Origin: Baffinella frigidus
Taxonomy: Eukaryota > Cryptophyceae > Cryptomonadales > Baffinellaceae
Length of the DNA: 10,141 nucleotides
NCBI GenBank assembly: GCA_026770585.1
Contig: MU646405.1
Span: 191,735 to 201,875 of the forward strand
Direction: 5' to 3'
This document shows positions 6,773-10,141 of this stretch, one piece after another. Position 1 is the stretch's first letter. Each line of letters starts with the position of its first letter. The notes below the pieces were generated by a model. It worked only from the letters and a program-made list of their open reading frames with translations, did no database searches and had not been told where the DNA came from. A program made the translations under genes and the position numbers.

Positions 6773-6889
6773 CAGGGGTACCTTGCTCATAAGAAAGCAC
6801 CCCCCCATAGGACCCTACAGTAGGCCTATGCCTAGGGTCCTACGGTGATCCTACGGAGGTGGGAGTTTCTGATGAGCGAGGTACCCCTG
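6773..6889. mobile_element. Family 1 MITE, copy D (best preserved)
   Basis: The left end CAGGGGTACCTTGCTCATAA and the complement of the right end, CAGGGGTACCTCGCTCATCA, differ at two positions, and both are followed by GAAA. TA flanks lie at 6771-6772 and 6890-6891. The interior carries ACCCCCCCATAGGACCCTAC, AGTAGGCCTA and CCTAGGGTCCTAC. This copy defines the family consensus and is probably among the most recent insertions. Confidence 0.88.
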
Positions 6890-7139
6890 TAGGGCAGGGC
6901 TACGGGAAGAGAGGCTGGGCGCGCGCGGAGAGGGCTTCCCAGGCAGTCCCGTTGGGGGGGGGGGGGGGAGGGTTCGCGCGGGGAAGCAGCGAGGAGGCAG
7001 GGGCATTGGGGGTTTCACCCGCAGCGGTTGGCATCCAGTCGTGTGTGTGGTGGGGTAGCGCGCTCAGGAGAGGAGAGGATTTTTCACATATGTACATACT
7101 GTATCACACTCTGCAGCCCTTCCGCATTCGCGAGAAGGC
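6890..7139. other. GC-rich stretch with a 15-G run
   Basis: An uninterrupted run of 15 G lies at 6954-6968, with further G-rich tracts to 7075 that could form G-quadruplexes. CATATGTACATAC occurs near 7088. No gene is supported. Confidence 0.6.
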
Positions 7140-7526
7140 TCAGGGGTCCCTGGGCGGGCTCAGGGGCCCGCCGACGTCGATAGTTGAAGGGGGTGCGCCT
7201 TGGTTCGCCGCATCGTCCGCAAGCCCTGTGTCGATCAAGCTGGAAATTCGCGACCAGCTCAGGTCCCAGAAGAATGTGGAGGACGTGGGAGACGTCGTGT
7301 CCACATCATCTTCCTTTCGGCCCTCTGCCCGCTCACGTGCCTGTGCGTCGTCGCGGAGAGGGGGTGTTGCAGGTTGCGGTGGTCCCTTATTTTCCGACGC
7401 AGGCGCGTCGGCAACGTCGTCCCCGATCGCAGCCAGCACTTCACAGATATCCTCGCCCATCGTTTTCACCAAGTCCGCATCGCTTGCCCAGGAAACGCGC
7501 CGGCGAAAGCTATGCCCGTCTTGCAT
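7140..7526 (-). CDS. Putative 128-aa acidic protein, unrecognised
   Basis: The minus-strand frame opens at an ATG (7526) with A at -3 and ends at TGA. An in-frame upstream ATG at 7604 exists, but the extension is less gene-like. In the N-terminal third more than half of codons begin with G (GAC, GCG, GTG, GAG), a typical coding pattern, and about two thirds of codons overall end in G or C. The opposite strand shares the same third positions and is also open, but gives a low-quality Ser/Ala protein. Residues 15-40 (SDADLVKTMGEDICEVLAAI, then GDDVAD) look like an amphipathic acidic helix. The remainder is Pro/Asp/Glu-rich and probably disordered, with FFWDLSWSRISSLIDTGLAD as a second ordered patch. 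TTCTGCATTCTTCAAG just upstream of the ATG could be a splice acceptor, so this may be an internal or last exon. No family recognised. Confidence 0.4.
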   Translation of the reverse strand: MQDGHSFRRRVSWASDADLVKTMGEDICEVLAAIGDDVADAPASENKGPPQPATPPLRDDAQARERAEGRKEDDVDTTSPTSSTFFWDLSWSRISSLIDTGLADDAANQGAPPSTIDVGGPLSPPRDP

Positions 7527-7615
7527 CTTTGCTTGAAGAATGCAGAATGCCCAGCTGCGACCTAGACCTACGGCTCGAACCCCCTGGTACTGTACCATGT
7601 ACACGAGGGCATATT

Positions 7616-7701
7616 ATTACTACACAGATTTTATCACGATCGAATCGGTCAGCAAGGAGGCATGTTGGGTGGGTCACGAGGTCGTGTCATCGTGTAGTAA
7701 T
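7616..7701. repeat. GTGTAGTAAT inverted pair
   Basis: ATTACTACAC at 7616-7625 and GTGTAGTAAT at 7692-7701 form a perfect 10-bp terminal inverted repeat around 66 bp. The interior (CGAATCGGTCAGCA and GTCACGAGGTCG) resembles, partly in reverse, the sequence between motifs at 2496-2570 (GTCACGAGGTCG, GCTGACCGGATT). The pair lies just upstream of the minus-strand ORF that starts at 7526. Confidence 0.7.
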
Positions 7702-7851
7702 GAGTTCCGTTTGAGTTCCTCCCGGGTCTTAACTCGGCAACTTTAGACCCAGATTGACTTTGTAGTTCGGGCACCAAAGGTACCCGTACGTAGTAAATAT
7801 CAAAGCTGCGAACGAAGATTCGTACGTGCTCGTAGTCGTCCCCCACAGGAG

Positions 7852-7940
7852 GCGGAAAATGCTTACTCTGCAGTCCTTTCTACGGAAGGGCGTGTCGTTG
7901 GCATATGTTGGGAGAAATTAAAACCTCAAGGACCTAAAGG
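7852..7940 (-). repeat. ~90-bp dispersed repeat, copy 2 (inverted)
   Basis: The reverse complement matches 5091-5180 and 8411-8499: GGTTTTAATTTCTCCCAACA near its start and AGGACTGCAGAGTAAGCATT near its end. A T replaces an A in GAGAAAGC. Confidence 0.85.
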
Positions 7941-7965
7941 AATGTTGCCGACTTCCTCGTTCCTG

Positions 7966-8106
7966 CCCCCCCCCTTCCATGGATCGGGGGGGGGGCGCCC
8001 TCCCCCCACTAAGCGTATCGGAGGGGGGGGCGGCTCAACTATGCTACGAAGGTTCGTAGGACCTCGTACGAAGCTTCGTAGCGTCTCGTGCCGGCCTCCC
8101 CCCCCC
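7966..8106. repeat. Alternating C- and G-runs with palindromes
   Basis: Runs of 9 C (7966-7974), 10 G (7986-7995), 8 G (8023-8030) and 9 C (8098-8106) alternate within 140 bp. Between them (about 8044-8081) CTACGAAGGTTCGTAG and TACGAAGCTTCGTA form adjacent palindromes. The stretch can form hairpins or quadruplexes on either strand. Confidence 0.8.
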
Positions 8107-8177
8107 GAAGCGGGCGTTAACAATGTGTTAAAACCTCGCCTTTCCTCCCGAGGGCAGAGGAGCGCTCTGGGGTGATC

Positions 8178-8400
8178 CCGGAACTTTAAAAGTCCAGGTC
8201 CGGATTCCGGATTCCGGCCCAGGGCCGGGCCCTGGGTCCAGGTTCAAATCTTGCGCAGAAGGACATGAAAACATAATGCGTCTCATCTTCCCGCCCCTGG
8301 CGTAAAGCGGTCGTGTTGGTCAATTGAGTAGACCTGGCCTTGCCTTTCCCCCCGTGGGCAGAAGTTCGCAACAGGGGCGCTCTCGAGTGAGCTCGGAGTC
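8178..8400 (+). repeat. ~200-bp repeat, copy 1
   Basis: It starts with GATTCCGGATTCCGG, then a perfect palindrome CCCAGGGCC-G-GGCCCTGGG at 8218-8236, then GGTTCAAATC. Further on it has GCGTAAAGCGGTCGTGT and GCCTTGCCTTTC. The same order of blocks recurs at 8762-8940. GGTTCAAATC resembles a tRNA-type B box, so a SINE origin is possible, but I find no convincing A box at the right distance. Confidence 0.6.
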
Positions 8401-8410
8401 TAGGTCCTTT

Positions 8411-8499
8411 AGGTCCTTTAGGTTTTAATTTCTCCCAACGTATGCCAACGACACGCCCTTCCATAGAAAGGACTGCAGAGAAAGCATTTTTGCTTTCGG
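8411..8499 (+). repeat. ~90-bp dispersed repeat, copy 3
   Basis: Same orientation as 5091-5180, with a few mismatches. The leading TAGGTCCTT element is doubled here (8401-8420). On the complementary strand all three copies keep an open frame reading CFLCSPFYGRACRW-like (CLLC in copy 2), ending EIKT. That frame has no proper start and is noted only as a curiosity. Confidence 0.85.
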
Positions 8500-8632
8500 A
8501 TCGCGTTTCGCTCTCCAGTGCAGAGGCTCGTGTAGAGGAGATACAGGGTGGCTCTGTTGGGGTGCTTGAGTTGATCCAGAAAATCGCGCTCATCACACAC
8601 ACCGAACCCAAGTCAGCCTTTCTGAGGCTCAT

Positions 8633-8675
8633 GGTATCCCGTGGTTGAGGTATGAGAGCTCCAACCACGGATACC
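8633..8675. repeat. Hairpin
   Basis: GGTATCCCGTGGTTG (8633-8647) pairs with CAACCACGGATACC (8662-8675) with a single bulged C; the loop is 14 bases. It is a strong stem of unknown role, with no U-tract after it. Confidence 0.75.
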
Positions 8676-8761
8676 CCACAAGGTGAGAGGGATTGTGTGG
8701 GGGGGTGAGGTGGAATCAGAGAGGTGAAAGGAGAGAAAATGTGTATTAGTTCTGTAAAGCA

Positions 8762-8940
8762 ACTCGATCCCGGATTCCGGCCCTGGGTCCAGTTACAATT
8801 TTTTGAAACCCTTCAAGTTGGACCCGCCCCGCTCGAGAGCGGGCAGCTTGAGCCCTCTGGTCTCGTCCCACCTCTCCCCCTAGCGTGAAGCGGTCGTGTC
8901 TGTCAACTTAACAAAACTCGCCTTTCGTCAGAACTCTAGG
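8762..8940 (+). repeat. ~200-bp repeat, copy 2
   Basis: GATCCCGGATTCCGGCCCTG, GGGTCCAG, GCGTGAAGCGGTCGTGT and CTCGCCTTTC match the blocks at 8178-8400 in order and orientation, with internal length differences. A third, shorter relative (GTTAAAACCTCGCCTTTCCT) lies near 8125-8150. Confidence 0.6.
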
Positions 8941-9130
8941 ATCCTATCCTAAGTTCTTATACCTCTACCCCGCGGACACAGAACTCTGTCCTGAGTCCCC
9001 ACAACTTTATCGAATAGAGTTTGTGAGGACTCGGAATAAGATTGTGAGGCATGAATCCCGCAGACACAGCCCCGATATTGCTGAACACAGACGAGTGAGC
9101 CGGGCTGAGATAATCTCTTCGTAGGTTGCA
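8941..9130. repeat. Hairpin and short direct repeat
   Basis: CTGAGTCCCCACAA near 8991-9004 pairs with TTGTGAGGACTCGG near 9021-9034 (two mismatches). CCCGCGGACACAG (about 8979) recurs as CCCGCAGACACAG (about 9058). No gene is seen. Confidence 0.6.
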
Positions 9131-9299
9131 CAGGGATACCTTGCCCATAACAACACCTTTGCTCGAGGGTCGGTCGGCCGGCGTGTTCATAAATTGATTT
9201 AGTCAACACTCTGGAACTAAATTAAGAACACGCAGGGGTCGAATCCATTGCGTGTTTTTCAGTGCGTGTTCTTACGTTCTTGTACACGAAGTATTTCTG
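9131..9299. mobile_element. Family 2 MITE, copy 2
   Basis: The left end CAGGGATACCTTGCCCATAA and right end TTGTACACGAAGTATTTCTG match, in opposite orientation, the ends of the element at 3796-3977. The inner block TTTGCTCGAGGGTCGGTCGG and the GTGTTC-n-AATT segment also match. Target TA dinucleotides are mutated (CA and GT), so this is an older copy. Confidence 0.75.
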
Positions 9300-9780
9300 G
9301 TGGAAGAATACCCAGAGTATTCCTGTAGCACGATCAACACGTCACGAGCCAGAACACCGATCACTGTTCCAATTGACGTCCTGGATTTAATTGGTCATTC
9401 CTTTTAAATCAAGCACAAGCAAAACGACATTGAAGAACCGAACCCCCCCTAAACCAAATCACTGAAATCTCCCAGAACAAGATAATCTTCGCCTACTTCA
9501 TTTAAAATCCAATATTCCATTCAGGTTTTACTGATTACTGAATTTATTAAAGAGGTTTCGCCGTTATTGCCTAACCCGTGCCTTAACCAGACTATGATCG
9601 GTCCATGTTATACCCCGCTCAGTCTGTCTCCGAGGGATGCTCCCCGAAGATTGGCGCAGATGAAGTAAACGACGAAGAAGAGGGAGAGGTCTGATAGGTC
9701 CACAATGATCAACAGAACTACTGCTCCGGACACATCGATATAGACCTATCATTCCGGGCGGTTCTTGAAAAGGGAGGAGT
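9300..9780. other. AT-richer stretch without a supportable gene
   Basis: No reading frame of quality is present. GATTGGCGCAGATGAAG near 9649 superficially recalls a retrotransposon primer-binding region, but no flanking LTR boundary is visible. AAAGAGGTTTC here (about 9551) also occurs near 5325. Confidence 0.4.
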
Positions 9781-9781
9781 C

Positions 9782-9867
9782 GGATTGATTTAACCGATCC
9801 TCGGATCGGTTATTCAATCCAACTCAAGTCGGTTCCCTAAAGGCTCCGTTGGAGGTTCCTTTAGGGA
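9782..9867. repeat. Two adjacent strong hairpins
   Basis: GGATTGATTTAACCGATCC pairs with GGATCGGTTATTCAATCC (9782-9820). TCCCTAAAGG (9834-9843) pairs perfectly with CCTTTAGGGA (9858-9867). The pair could be part of a structured RNA or a foldback element. Confidence 0.75.
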
Positions 9868-10064
9868 GCGACTCCCCCATCCGGCGACCTGTGGTTGAAT
9901 TTACCCCGTGGTTATTCCGCGATGGTTATACCACATTTCGCCTTCCAATGGCTCATGCCTCCACCTCCCCGGTTTGGCATTTTGGAGAGGCACTTAATGG
10001 GGCATGCCAAAAAGATCCTGTGGACCTTTTTAATCGCCTGCATGTATGCATGTGTGGCTTAAAG

Positions 10065-10085
10065 AACCTTAAAAGTTTTAAGGTT
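10065..10085. repeat. Perfect 21-nt palindrome
   Basis: AACCTTAAAA, one G, then TTTTAAGGTT. The weak frame at 9849-10088 ends across it. No clear role. Confidence 0.8.
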
Positions 10086-10141
10086 TGACCCTCTCTATCC
10101 TTGGTTCATGATTTTCGGCTGTTGGCCTCACCTGATGTGGG

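Noticed and set aside
6859-7536. Longest open frame in the window (225 codons, plus strand)
   Set aside because: It begins inside a MITE, runs through a 15-G tract, and its second half is the mirror of the better minus-strand frame with shared third positions.
7572-7586. GGTTCGAGCC on the minus strand, like a tRNA B box
   Set aside because: No A box at a suitable distance and no cloverleaf can be drawn around it.
8186-8668. 160-codon minus-strand frame
   Set aside because: It is made almost entirely of two dispersed repeats and a palindrome; no domain or codon periodicity was seen.
9849-10088. Frame with FRLPMA and SPVW, reminiscent of a reverse transcriptase LPMG-type motif
   Set aside because: No YxDD or other palm motifs before or after, no codon bias, and the surrounding sequence is a series of hairpins. 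The match is too short.

Overview
The window reads as repeat-rich, non-genic nuclear DNA of a eukaryote with base composition a little above half G+C. It holds long (CT)n/(GA)n microsatellites, homopolymeric G and C runs, many short elements with terminal inverted repeats, a decayed Ty1/copia-type integrase, and very few convincing reading frames. Nothing looks bacterial: there are no packed operons or Shine-Dalgarno-led genes. The species cannot be fixed from the sequence. A brown alga or other stramenopile, or a GC-rich animal such as a lamprey, would fit about equally well.

Layout. 1-323 (minus): C-terminal part of a copia integrase core, cut by the window edge and by a microsatellite. 416-535: cluster of small palindromes. 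1147-1268: first of a family of ~100-120 bp TA-flanked MITEs (family 1). 1436-1572: unrelated foldback element. 1573-1879: decayed open frame on the minus strand. 1993-2227: direct repeats. 2511-2773: repeated GTGTAGTAAT motifs. 2892-3323 (plus): the best gene candidate, 143 codons with GC3 near 85% and a signal-peptide-like start. 3345-3730: microsatellites. 3796-3977: family 2 MITE. 4392-4737: more MITEs and a 21-bp tandem repeat. 4877-4962: 43-bp duplication. 5091-5180: copy 1 of a ~90-bp repeat. 5493-6245: a 750-bp composite element with exact 43-bp subterminal repeats and a nested MITE. 6773-6889: best preserved family 1 MITE. 7140-7526 (minus): second gene candidate, 128 codons. 7616-7701: more GTGTAGTAAT motifs. 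7852-8940: two further copies of the 90-bp repeat and a duplicated ~200-bp repeat. 9131-9299: second family 2 MITE. 9300-10141: AT-richer DNA with several hairpins and no supportable gene.

No operon or multi-gene system is evident. The most distinctive signals are the composite element with its split 43-bp array, the MITE families whose ends resemble pogo/Tigger-type Tc1/mariner elements, and an unusual 10-bp motif that occurs in both orientations upstream of both candidate genes.
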